A stretch of DNA of 13,836 nt from Algibacter_G agarivorans (lineage in GTDB: Bacteria; Bacteroidota; Bacteroidia; Flavobacteriales; Flavobacteriaceae), in assembly GCF_039543245.1 (NCBI RefSeq), contig NZ_BAABJJ010000023.1, positions 1 to 13,836 on the forward strand. Reading direction: 5' to 3'. The notes under the pieces are model-generated. The model worked only from the letters and a program-made list of their open reading frames with translations, searched no databases and was not told where the DNA came from. Below are positions 7,441 to 13,836 of this stretch, one piece after another; position 1 is the stretch's first letter, and the number at the start of each line of letters is the position of its first letter. Position numbers and translations under genes: made by a program.

Positions 7441-8487
7441 ATGAAAAAAATTAACATCCTTTTTACTTGTGCTGGCAGGAGAAATTACCTCATTAATTAT
7501 TTTAAAGAGGCATTAAAAGGTGAGGGACAGATAATTGCTGCTGATGAACAAATGAATGCTCCCGCAATGATTGATGCAGATATAGCTATAAAAGTCTCAA
7601 ATATTTATTCGGATAATTATGTAAACGAAATAGTAGAAATTGTTAAAAAACATTCAGTAACAGCTATTATCTCCTTAAATGATTTAGAGCTTCCGGCTTT
7701 ATCAAGAAATAAAAGCTTATTTGAGCAACATGGAGCAAAAGTACTTATTTCAAATTCTAATATAATATCTATTGGTTTTGATAAATGGAAAACGTACAAA
7801 TTTTTAAAAGACCTAAACCTTAATACACCAAAAACTTACATAAAACTTGATAAGGCACTGGAAGATATAGAAAATGGTAGTTTAAAGTTCCCATTAGTTT
7901 TAAAGCCACGTTGGGGAAGTGCTTCTGCAGGTTTATATTATCTAGAATCTATTAAAGAGCTAAAACTTTCATATAAACTACAAAAAATAAAACTAAAATA
8001 TCCCATATTATGCAATGCTAATAAAAAAGATTTAAAAAATAACATCTTGATACAAGAGAAGCTTGAAGGAAAAGAATATGGAATGGATATAGTTAACGAT
8101 TTTAATGGAAACTATTATGGTTCGTTTGCAAGGGAAAAACTTGCTATGCGCTCTGGAGAAACTGATAAGGCCATATCTATAATAGATGAACGATTTGAAA
8201 AATTAGGAGTAAAAATTAGCCAAAATCTTAAACATCTCGGAAGTATTGATTGCGATCTTTTTGTTGTTGACAACAAGCTTTATTTACTAGAAATCAATCC
8301 TAGGTTTGGTGGTGGATACCCTTTCTCACATGAAGCCGGAATTAACTTGGCTGCTATATATATAGCATGGTTAAAAGGAGAAAACAGTGAAAATTTAGCG
8401 CAATATAATCACTATAAAGAAAACATAATGTTCGCTAAATGTGATAGACTCATAGAACTATCGAGAAATAAAAATTATGATATATAA
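7441..8487 (+). CDS. ATP-grasp ligase, CarB/PylC-like (copy 2)
   Basis: A 348-residue paralogue of the protein encoded at 2432, of identical length and with the same motifs: NILFTCAGRRNYL (5-17), FPLVLKPRWGSAS (150-162, K155), IQEKLEGKEYGMD (204-216) and CDLFVVDNKLYLLEINPRFG (271-290, E284 and N286). By eye roughly two thirds of residues match. The strongest divergence is at residues 181-200, plus the segment after PRWGSAS (AGLYYLES here, INVNYPES in the other copy). Both catalytic sets are intact, so the two probably act on related but different substrates, or one is redundant after duplication. The gene follows the CapK-like gene closely, and a 270-base gap with its own promoter separates it from the next gene. 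A role in adding an amino-acid-like group to a sugar is inferred. Confidence 0.87.
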   Translation: MKKINILFTCAGRRNYLINYFKEALKGEGQIIAADEQMNAPAMIDADIAIKVSNIYSDNYVNEIVEIVKKHSVTAIISLNDLELPALSRNKSLFEQHGAKVLISNSNIISIGFDKWKTYKFLKDLNLNTPKTYIKLDKALEDIENGSLKFPLVLKPRWGSASAGLYYLESIKELKLSYKLQKIKLKYPILCNANKKDLKNNILIQEKLEGKEYGMDIVNDFNGNYYGSFAREKLAMRSGETDKAISIIDERFEKLGVKISQNLKHLGSIDCDLFVVDNKLYLLEINPRFGGGYPFSHEAGINLAAIYIAWLKGENSENLAQYNHYKENIMFAKCDRLIELSRNKNYDI

Positions 8488-8497
8488 TTAATACGCA

Positions 8498-8526
8498 AAT
8501 CATTAAATCTTTTCCAAACAATGATT
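8498..8526 (+). terminator. Weak possible terminator hairpin after the second ATP-grasp gene
   Basis: A 7-bp perfect stem, AATCATT at 8498-8504 with AATGATT at 8520-8526, encloses a 15-nt loop shortly after the stop of the ATP-grasp gene. The stem has only one G-C-type pair and the T-tract that follows (TTAATTTT) is interrupted, so termination would be inefficient. The presence of a good promoter 50 bases later makes some transcription break here plausible. Confidence 0.3.
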
Positions 8527-8572
8527 GAGTTAATTTTAAAATTAAGCGAAGCGGAATTCTTTATTCTCAAAG

Positions 8573-8605
8573 TTTGACTTATATTAAACACCTATCATAC
8601 TTTTG
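8573..8605 (+). promoter_or_regulatory. Bacteroidota-type promoter for the acyltransferase-formyltransferase pair
   Basis: TTTG at 8573-8576 (in AGTTTGAC) is separated by 21 bases from TACTTTTG at 8598-8605. This fits the flavobacterial consensus of a TTG/TTTG -33 element, a 17-23 base spacer and a TAnnTTTG -7 box. It is the best promoter match in the window. Transcription would begin near 8612 and give a leader of about 145 bases before the ATG at 8758, room for a regulatory structure although I recognise none. Confidence 0.68.
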
Positions 8606-8757
8606 ATTATTATGTGATTTCAAAATTAAAAAATGAACCACTTATACTTTTAGAGTATTCAAAAAATTAAATAACAATTTATATCCCACTTTTGTTGATA
8701 TATTGATGATAAACCATATAAAGAGAGCACTTCTATTTACCGATATTTAAATACTAA

Positions 8758-9999
8758 ATGGAAATAAAAAACAACCCCTTTAACGCAAATACTTTTCAGG
8801 AAATTTGGAAAAAACACTTTATTTCTAATAAACCTGTAAGAACATTTAATTTCATTGATGGTATAAATTTTTATAAGAGTCGTTTTTCTTTTTTTGTTAA
8901 TATTGGAAAGAACTTAACTAAAGGAAACACTTATAGAATCAATAATTATGAAGATTTCAAAAATAATACTTTTATAATTTATGATGTTTTACCGCATTTA
9001 CGAAGAGAACGAAATAATCGCCCTGATAATATTGGTGTATTTAGATCAAAGCAATACCCTGGTTATTTAATACACTTAGATGAATTTAAAAATATAGATG
9101 ATTATTTATTAAAGACTTTTAGTAAGAATACCAGAATGAAAATGCGCAAATTCACGAGGCGGTTAGATGAGTGTTTTAATATCTCTACTAAAATGTATTT
9201 TGGACATATCGATAAAGCTGATTATGATGAAGTCTTTAAAAAGTTTATGATGTTATTGGAAAAAAGATATTCCGAAAAACAGATTTCATACAACAACATG
9301 CAACCATTTGAGTGGAATTTTTATAAAGAAGTAGCTTACCCATTGATATTAGAAGAAAAAGCATCTTTGTTTGTTGTTTATGACAAAGAAACCCCTATTG
9401 CCATTACTTATAATTACCATACAGAAGACGCTGTAATAGATGCCATTACTGTTTTTGATACAGACTATTCTAAATTCAATATTGGGTACGTAAATAATCT
9501 AAAAATTCTTAATTGGTGCTTCGATAATAATTTAAAAATACTAGATTTTTCTAAAGGTTATTTCGATTACAAAAAAAGAATGTGTACCCTCCAGTATGAT
9601 TTTGAATATCATATCATTTATGATAAAAAATCTATTATATCTAAACTGACAGCATATATTTTATATATTTTTTATGAATTTAAAACTTATTTAAGAAGCA
9701 AAAAATTAAATGAGAAATTTCATAAAATCACTTATAATCTTAAAAAAAAGAAACATTTAAATCCAAAAAGAGAAGTTGAAATAATTAAATTGGATAAACT
9801 ACCGAACCCAAAAGAATTAAATAAAATTGACATAAAAAAGGAGATTAGTTATGATTTTTTAACAAAATATGTAAACGACTTTCTATATCTTGTTGTGAAA
9901 CCTTATAATCAAATTGAATCGTTTCAAGTCAATAATATGGTAAACACCTATATTCTATCATGCGATTCTCTCACTCAGCAAATAAAATTCATAAAATAA
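8758..9999 (+). CDS. GNAT-fold acyltransferase (CelD/BioF2-like) with C-terminal extension
   Basis: A 413-residue protein. Residues about 100-290 look like the Acetyltransf_6 (CelD/BioF2) type of GNAT domain. It has the basic helix FSKNTRMKMRKFTRRL (120-135), core strands ASLFVVYDKETPIAITYNYH (202-221) and the late signature LDFSKGYFDYKKRM (262-275), which matches the family's DF..G...YK pattern. The last 120 residues form an extension rich in lysine and aromatic residues, with a short hydrophobic stretch near 296-306 (LTAYILYIFYE) that could touch the membrane. I do not recognise this extension. The gene has its own promoter (8573-8605) and is followed after 32 bases by a formyltransferase. 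Transfer of an acyl group to a sugar amine or hydroxyl is likely. It is only distantly similar to the FemAB-like protein at 3529, although both follow an ATP-grasp gene. Confidence 0.78.
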   Translation: MEIKNNPFNANTFQEIWKKHFISNKPVRTFNFIDGINFYKSRFSFFVNIGKNLTKGNTYRINNYEDFKNNTFIIYDVLPHLRRERNNRPDNIGVFRSKQYPGYLIHLDEFKNIDDYLLKTFSKNTRMKMRKFTRRLDECFNISTKMYFGHIDKADYDEVFKKFMMLLEKRYSEKQISYNNMQPFEWNFYKEVAYPLILEEKASLFVVYDKETPIAITYNYHTEDAVIDAITVFDTDYSKFNIGYVNNLKILNWCFDNNLKILDFSKGYFDYKKRMCTLQYDFEYHIIYDKKSIISKLTAYILYIFYEFKTYLRSKKLNEKFHKITYNLKKKKHLNPKREVEIIKLDKLPNPKELNKIDIKKEISYDFLTKYVNDFLYLVVKPYNQIESFQVNNMVNTYILSCDSLTQQIKFIK

Positions 10000-10031
10000 C
10001 ATGATGGAAAAGTTGTTTTTAAATAAGTTAT

Positions 10032-10814
10032 ATGGATAAAAAAATCATAATGATAGTTGAAGATAGCGCTTATGCAAGAATGGTTTATACCAGCCTTAAA
10101 AACGATTTTAATATTGATCATATAATAATTGATAATGGGCAAGGGTTTTTAAAGCTTTTAAAAAAAAGAATTAAAAAGCTGGGGATTATTCATGTTATTG
10201 GGCAAGTATTATTTAGAATCATACTTGTACCCTACATAAATTTTTCTGCAAAAGATAGGATTGCTAATATCTTAGAGGTTAATGATATTAAAGATACTGC
10301 CATTGAAAAAAACAAATTTACTGCAGTTAAATCTGTCAACTCAGATGAAGGGCATGAATTGTTAATAAAATTAAACCCAGATATAGTTGTTATTGTCAGT
10401 CATAGAATTTTGTCTAAAAAGACACTTGAATTAACAAAAGCAAAATTCATCAATATTCATTCCGGAATAACACCAAAATATAGAGGCTTGCATGGGGGCT
10501 ATTGGGCTTTAATAAATAAAGACATGGAAAACTGTGGTGTAACAGTTCACTTTGTAGATGAGGGTATTGATACCGGAAATATCCTATATCAAGATATCAT
10601 TACAGATAGTATAAATTCAAAAGACAATTTCATGACTTATACTTATCTACAATTGGCAAAAGCGCTACCCTTGTTAAAAAAAGCAATTCGAGATATACAG
10701 TCAAATAATATCATTCCTAAAGTTAGCTCAAAACATCAAATTAACAATAAGCTTTTTTTTCACCCAACACTTTGGTTTTACCTATATTATAGATGGTTTA
10801 AAGGGGTTAAGTAG
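10032..10814 (+). CDS. Formyltransferase-family protein, probable sugar N-formyltransferase
   Basis: A 260-residue protein with the formyl_trans_N fold shared by PurN, Fmt and sugar N-formyltransferases. These move the formyl group of N10-formyltetrahydrofolate onto an amine. The catalytic triad is visible: N141 and H143 in INIHSGITPKYRGLHGG, and D180 in VHFVDEGIDTG, at nearly the same spacing as in PurN. The protein is longer than PurN (about 212 residues) at its N-terminus, which carries extra basic and hydrophobic segments (residues 40-75). It lacks the full C-terminal domain of methionyl-tRNA formyltransferase. In a polysaccharide locus the likely acceptor is a 4-amino-4-deoxy- or similar amino sugar (inference). 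No sugar aminotransferase lies in the window to make that substrate. The gene ends 9 bases from the convergent carrier-protein gene. Confidence 0.85.
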   Translation: MDKKIIMIVEDSAYARMVYTSLKNDFNIDHIIIDNGQGFLKLLKKRIKKLGIIHVIGQVLFRIILVPYINFSAKDRIANILEVNDIKDTAIEKNKFTAVKSVNSDEGHELLIKLNPDIVVIVSHRILSKKTLELTKAKFINIHSGITPKYRGLHGGYWALINKDMENCGVTVHFVDEGIDTGNILYQDIITDSINSKDNFMTYTYLQLAKALPLLKKAIRDIQSNNIIPKVSSKHQINNKLFFHPTLWFYLYYRWFKGVK

Positions 10815-10829
10815 CATATCCCTTTAAAC
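10796..10829. terminator. Bidirectional terminator hairpin shared by convergent genes
   Basis: GTTTAAAGGG (10796-10805) pairs perfectly with CCCTTTAAAC (10820-10829) around a 14-nt loop. The left arm lies in the last codons of the formyltransferase and the right arm in the last codons of the carrier-protein gene, whose stop is at 10824-10826. On the + strand the stem is followed by a T-rich tract (TTCAATTTCTTTCTT). On the - strand the downstream tract is less T-rich. It probably ends transcription from both sides. Confidence 0.65.
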
Positions 10830-11069
10830 TTCAATTTCTTTCTTAACAGTATTTATTAAATCACCAATGTTTTCCATAGACATTAAATCCATTAGTTTAA
10901 ATTTGATCTTAAAGGATTTTTCTACTTCATTAATAATAAGCAAGTGCGTAATAGATTCCCATCCATCTACATCTTTTGCTGTTGTCCTTTCATTTAGTTC
11001 GAACTTATCATGCTCTAATATTTTTACAAAGGACTCTTTTATAACAACTAAAATTTCTTCTTGATTCAT
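10824..11069 (-). CDS. Acyl/peptidyl carrier protein
   Basis: An 81-residue carrier protein, the normal length for a free-standing ACP or DltC-like protein. The phosphopantetheine attachment site is S39 in DVDGWESITHL (33-43), the W-x-S variant common in carriers paired with discrete adenylation enzymes. It is acidic overall with a predicted four-helix pattern. Once converted to the holo form by a phosphopantetheinyl transferase encoded elsewhere, it would carry the acyl or aminoacyl thioester made by the adjacent adenylation enzyme. Its start lies 3 bases after that gene's stop, so the two are translationally close and certainly one transcript. It is the last gene of the leftward operon, and its 3' end carries one arm of the shared terminator hairpin. 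Confidence 0.92.
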   Translation of the reverse strand: MNQEEILVVIKESFVKILEHDKFELNERTTAKDVDGWESITHLLIINEVEKSFKIKFKLMDLMSMENIGDLINTVKKEIEV

Positions 11070-11072
11070 TTT

Positions 11073-12575
11073 CTATTTAATTATCATATGTCTTAATTGA
11101 TTTCTATCTATTTTCCCATTTTTATTATGAGGAAAATTATCAATAAAAAACACTTTATTTGGAACCATATAATCTACAAGTTTTGAACTCAGATGTTTAA
11201 ATAAATTTTCAGTATCAAATTTAGAACTTTCTATAACGAGCACAAGTTCATCATTATTACTAGAGTTTTTTACATCTATAACAAGACTATTTTTTAATTT
11301 TGTAGACTCATGATTTCTAGCATGATACTCCACCTCTCCTAATTCAACCCTATAACCACCAATTTTTACTTGAAAATCTTTTCTTCCAACATACATATAA
11401 TACCCATTATCATCTCTAACGCATAAATCTCCAGTTCTGTAAAATCGTTTTATAATACCTAAATCTGTTTTATGCATGAAAAATGAAGATGCATTCAGTT
11501 TATCATTTTTCCAATATCCAGAAGTGAGTTGATTACCTGCTAAGCACAACTCCCCTTCTAAGTTATCAGAAATCACATTATCATCATCATCTAATAATAA
11601 ATAATCTACATTTTCAAAAGGCTTCCCTATTGATAAAACACCATTATAGGATTTGTTATTTTGATTTGTATTATAAGTATAATATCCACTACATACTGTA
11701 AACTCTGTTGGTCCATAGTGGTTTAAAATTTTACTATTTGGTATGCATTTAACCCATTCATCAACAATATCTTCATATAACTTCTCTCCTCCAAAAATAC
11801 AATAGCGTACTGAAGGTGCATGTATTTCAGGAAAATAGGGTCTTAAATAATAGATTATTGACGGCACCATTTTTAACACAGTAAGCTTATGTTTTTCCAA
11901 AAGCTTGAATACATAAAAATATTTTATAACATTTGAAGACACTGTATACGAGCATGCACCAACTAAAAGCGCCGGTAAAAGAGCCGTTAGCGATGCATCA
12001 AATGTCAAATCATACATTTGAAGACACCTATCAGACGCATTCAATTTATACTCATCATCATTATCTAGTTCTGTAAAAAGTGCATTTAAATTTTCAAAAC
12101 TTACGGGAATACCCTTTGGCTTCCCTGTACTACCACTAGTAAACAACACATAAGCTATACTTTTTTTATGAAATTTAATAGGTTCAAATAATGAATTAGG
12201 AGTGCTTTTTGTTTCATTTATATTACATACCGTAAATGAATTAAAACCTGTTTTTGGAGAAGAATCAAAAACATAACTCACATCAATTGAATTTAATACG
12301 GCTTCATTTCTACTTATTGGAGCCGTTGGATCTATTGGGACATATGCTTTTCCCTCCATCCATACTGAAAATATTGTAGCATAGGTTTCTAAATCATTAT
12401 TAGCAACCAACCCAATATACTTTTGATTATCACTAATAGTATCGGCTATAATTTTTCTGATTTTTATAATGCATGCTAATAGATCTTTATAAGTATAAAA
12501 GGCATCATTTATACAGAAAACATGCTTTTCTTTATTTTGGACAAAAGCGTCATATAAGCTGTAAATCAAGTTCAT
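11073..12575 (-). CDS. Stand-alone amino acid adenylation enzyme (DltA/NRPS A-domain-like)
   Basis: A 500-residue adenylation domain protein, the usual size for DltA and free NRPS A-domains. It activates a carboxylic acid with ATP and loads it on a carrier protein. Core motifs run in order: FTSGSTGKPKG (A3, 145-155), YDLTFDASL (A4, 188-196), NHYGPTE (A5, 285-291), YRTGD (A7, 379-383), GRKDFQVKIGGYRVELGE (A8, 397-414) and NKNGKID with catalytic K488 (A10). D193 in A4 is at the place of the aspartate that holds the substrate amino group in amino-acid-activating domains, so an amino acid is more likely than a fatty or aryl acid (inference). The carrier protein gene follows after 3 bases and the GNAT-like gene precedes by 12. 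No condensation or thioesterase domain is present, so this is an activate-and-transfer unit and not a peptide synthetase. Confidence 0.92.
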   Translation of the reverse strand: MNLIYSLYDAFVQNKEKHVFCINDAFYTYKDLLACIIKIRKIIADTISDNQKYIGLVANNDLETYATIFSVWMEGKAYVPIDPTAPISRNEAVLNSIDVSYVFDSSPKTGFNSFTVCNINETKSTPNSLFEPIKFHKKSIAYVLFTSGSTGKPKGIPVSFENLNALFTELDNDDEYKLNASDRCLQMYDLTFDASLTALLPALLVGACSYTVSSNVIKYFYVFKLLEKHKLTVLKMVPSIIYYLRPYFPEIHAPSVRYCIFGGEKLYEDIVDEWVKCIPNSKILNHYGPTEFTVCSGYYTYNTNQNNKSYNGVLSIGKPFENVDYLLLDDDDNVISDNLEGELCLAGNQLTSGYWKNDKLNASSFFMHKTDLGIIKRFYRTGDLCVRDDNGYYMYVGRKDFQVKIGGYRVELGEVEYHARNHESTKLKNSLVIDVKNSSNNDELVLVIESSKFDTENLFKHLSSKLVDYMVPNKVFFIDNFPHNKNGKIDRNQLRHMIIK

Positions 12576-12587
12576 AAAACCATTGAA

Positions 12588-13688
12588 TTAGAGAAAATTA
12601 CCGTCTTGATCATTTATAATGGCATTTGCCATATCTGTACCAACATCATTATGAATAAGAGAAAACAACTGTTTGGCATCCGTATACACTGTTAAGTATT
12701 TACTTTTTATTCGTTGTCCTAACATACTGTTTTCAGTTTGAAGCAATGTACATTTTTCTTTTATAAAATTCGTAATCAACGCATCTACGCAGTAATCAAA
12801 ATTGTCGTCATTAGCACAAAAATATCGTACTGTAAACCTCTTTCCTGATACGAATCCAGATATAAACCCAATAATATCATTTTCCTTCTTAACTAGAAAA
12901 TTTAAATTATATATTTTATTAGAAATACTACCGAGCAAACAATTATAATTTGGATTCCTTACTTTATCGCTTACAACGTGATATTGATTATTGCTTATTT
13001 GCCAATTAATATAATCTTGTGTTTTTAGTATAACATCATGAGCACAGTGCTTTTCAATAAAATCCCAAGTATTTTTATCTACTAAAGAAATATATTCAAT
13101 CTCTAAATTCTGAGTTCTTTTTTTAGTCTTTAATGTATTAATTACTGAAATTACTTTGCGTGAAAATACATCAAGAACTTTCAATAAAGGCGCTATCTTT
13201 TTAAGACTTTTCTTTTTATAGGCCAGAATATCATAGTTAAAGCTAAAAATGAGGATGTATCGTTTTCTTTCAGAAAATTTAGTGAATGGTTGTTTTTCAT
13301 AATACGCCTTAGTATTATCGCCCAAAAACTTTATAACCACTTGATTATTACATTCTTTTAACGATATGCTTTTAGTGTAAGTTGGAAGAATGGTGTCTTT
13401 ATATGCATTAGACGCCCACCATCTTTGACTCCAGAATATTTTTTTTACATCACCAGCTTTATTTTCAATCCAATCTGGAACTAAAGCAACAAAAGCCACA
13501 AGGGTATGATTTTCGTAACCTAGAATTGCCAATATATCATCATCTTCAGCGCGATTGTTTTCAAGCAACCATCTTGCCTTGTTTTTTGAAAAAGGGGCTA
13601 CATAAGAATTGCTCCAGTACTTGTTATCACTGATTGCTTCTCTGAGAGTATTTTTGGTTAAAGTTATAACCTCAAGGTTATTATTCAT
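12588..13688 (-). CDS. GNAT-like protein, possible tandem-GNAT (amino)acyltransferase
   Basis: A 366-residue soluble protein with weak but recognisable GNAT-like features. The N-terminal part has AILGYENHTLVAFVALVPDW (54-73), resembling the central strand pair of GNAT enzymes. After a basic linker (about 158-193), residues 197-340 contain a second similar unit with LNFLVKKENDIIGFISGFV (262-280). Two GNAT-like halves joined by a linker would fit a double-GNAT architecture, as in FemAB-type proteins. I do not see a clear acetyl-CoA pyrophosphate loop, so the donor may be something other than acetyl-CoA. The gene is first in the operon with the adenylation enzyme and carrier protein. The simplest reading is that it takes the activated group from the carrier and passes it to a sugar or glycan (inference). 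Start ATG 13688 gives MNNNLEVITL. Confidence 0.68.
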   Translation of the reverse strand: MNNNLEVITLTKNTLREAISDNKYWSNSYVAPFSKNKARWLLENNRAEDDDILAILGYENHTLVAFVALVPDWIENKAGDVKKIFWSQRWWASNAYKDTILPTYTKSISLKECNNQVVIKFLGDNTKAYYEKQPFTKFSERKRYILIFSFNYDILAYKKKSLKKIAPLLKVLDVFSRKVISVINTLKTKKRTQNLEIEYISLVDKNTWDFIEKHCAHDVILKTQDYINWQISNNQYHVVSDKVRNPNYNCLLGSISNKIYNLNFLVKKENDIIGFISGFVSGKRFTVRYFCANDDNFDYCVDALITNFIKEKCTLLQTENSMLGQRIKSKYLTVYTDAKQLFSLIHNDVGTDMANAIINDQDGNFL

Positions 13689-13820
13689 TAAAAGTATGTA
13701 TGTTATATGTAAGAATTAATCATTTTATAGCTTAATCATCATAGAAAGCCAAGATAAATTCATTATTTGAGATCAATAGCGTCCTAAACGATTAAAAAAG
13801 AGAAAGGGAAATTTGTTCCG

Positions 13821-13834
13821 CAAAGTTACCTTTG
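13821..13834. promoter_or_regulatory. Palindrome carrying -7 boxes on both strands
   Basis: The sequence CAAAGTTACCTTTG (13821-13834) contains TACCTTTG on the + strand and TAACTTTG on the - strand, both exact matches to the Bacteroidota TAnnTTTG box. The minus-strand box is well placed to drive the leftward operon with a leader of about 125 bases before ATG 13688; its -33 element would lie beyond the window. The + strand box would serve a rightward gene outside the window. It has no -33 TTG at normal spacing, the nearest TTTG being only 11 bases upstream. Confidence 0.5.
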
Positions 13835-13836
13835 TG

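Noticed and set aside
7617..7799. 60-codon minus-strand open frame within the second ATP-grasp gene
   Set aside because: It is antisense to a conserved enzyme domain and has no supporting features.
8530..8545. 16-base palindrome TTAATTTTAAAATTAA
   Set aside because: It is composed only of A and T in very AT-rich DNA, so it is expected by chance and has no partner evidence for an operator.
10867..11064. 65-codon plus-strand open frame over the carrier-protein gene
   Set aside because: It is an antisense shadow of a carrier protein whose motif and length are clear.
1..13836. CRISPR array, tRNA, rRNA or insertion sequence
   Set aside because: No regularly spaced repeats, no RNA gene-like fold and no transposase reading frame or terminal repeats were seen on either strand.

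Overview
The window looks like a piece of a Bacteroidota chromosome, most likely a marine-type flavobacterium. This rests on strong AT richness, the absence of clear Shine-Dalgarno sequences, several matches to the Bacteroidota -7 promoter box TAnnTTTG, and gene families typical of flavobacterial surface-polysaccharide loci. No gene gives a species-level identification. The contents are a variable envelope or exopolysaccharide region dominated by lipid-carrier priming enzymes and genes that decorate sugars with acyl, amino-acid, methyl or formyl groups.

Layout: positions 1-70 hold the terminator of an upstream gene outside the window. Positions 71-633 are non-coding. A lone, relatively GC-rich priming sugar-phosphate transferase lies at 634-1281. 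After a 0.5 kb gap, a more AT-rich rightward block runs from about 1.8 to 10.8 kb: second priming transferase (1803-2417), ATP-grasp ligase (2432-3478), FemAB/GNAT-like acyltransferase (3529-4581), methyltransferase (4598-5347), a decayed third priming transferase (5573-5999), CapK/PaaK-like adenylate-forming enzyme (6114-7427), a second ATP-grasp ligase closely related to the first (7441-8487), a second GNAT-fold acyltransferase behind its own promoter (8758-9999) and a formyltransferase (10032-10814). A leftward three-gene operon converges on it: tandem-GNAT-like protein (13688-12588), amino-acid-type adenylation enzyme (12575-11073) and acyl carrier protein (11069-10824). The two units meet at a 10-bp-stem hairpin shared by both 3' ends.

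How the genes may work together (inference): the transferases place the first sugar phosphate on undecaprenyl phosphate. The ATP-grasp, FemAB/GNAT, methyl and formyl enzymes would then modify a sugar or sugar nucleotide. The leftward operon looks self-contained: the adenylation enzyme loads an (amino)acyl group on the carrier protein, and the GNAT-like protein would transfer it. No classical glycosyltransferase, flippase, polymerase or sugar-nucleotide synthesis gene lies in the window, so it is only part of a larger pathway.

The most notable features are: partial duplication of a promoter-leader/priming-transferase/ATP-grasp unit, with one transferase copy broken by two deletions of about 95 bp; an 18-bp perfect inverted repeat over the start codon of the CapK-like gene; a twice-repeated ATP-grasp plus FemAB/GNAT gene order; and the carrier-protein acylation cassette pointing into the locus.
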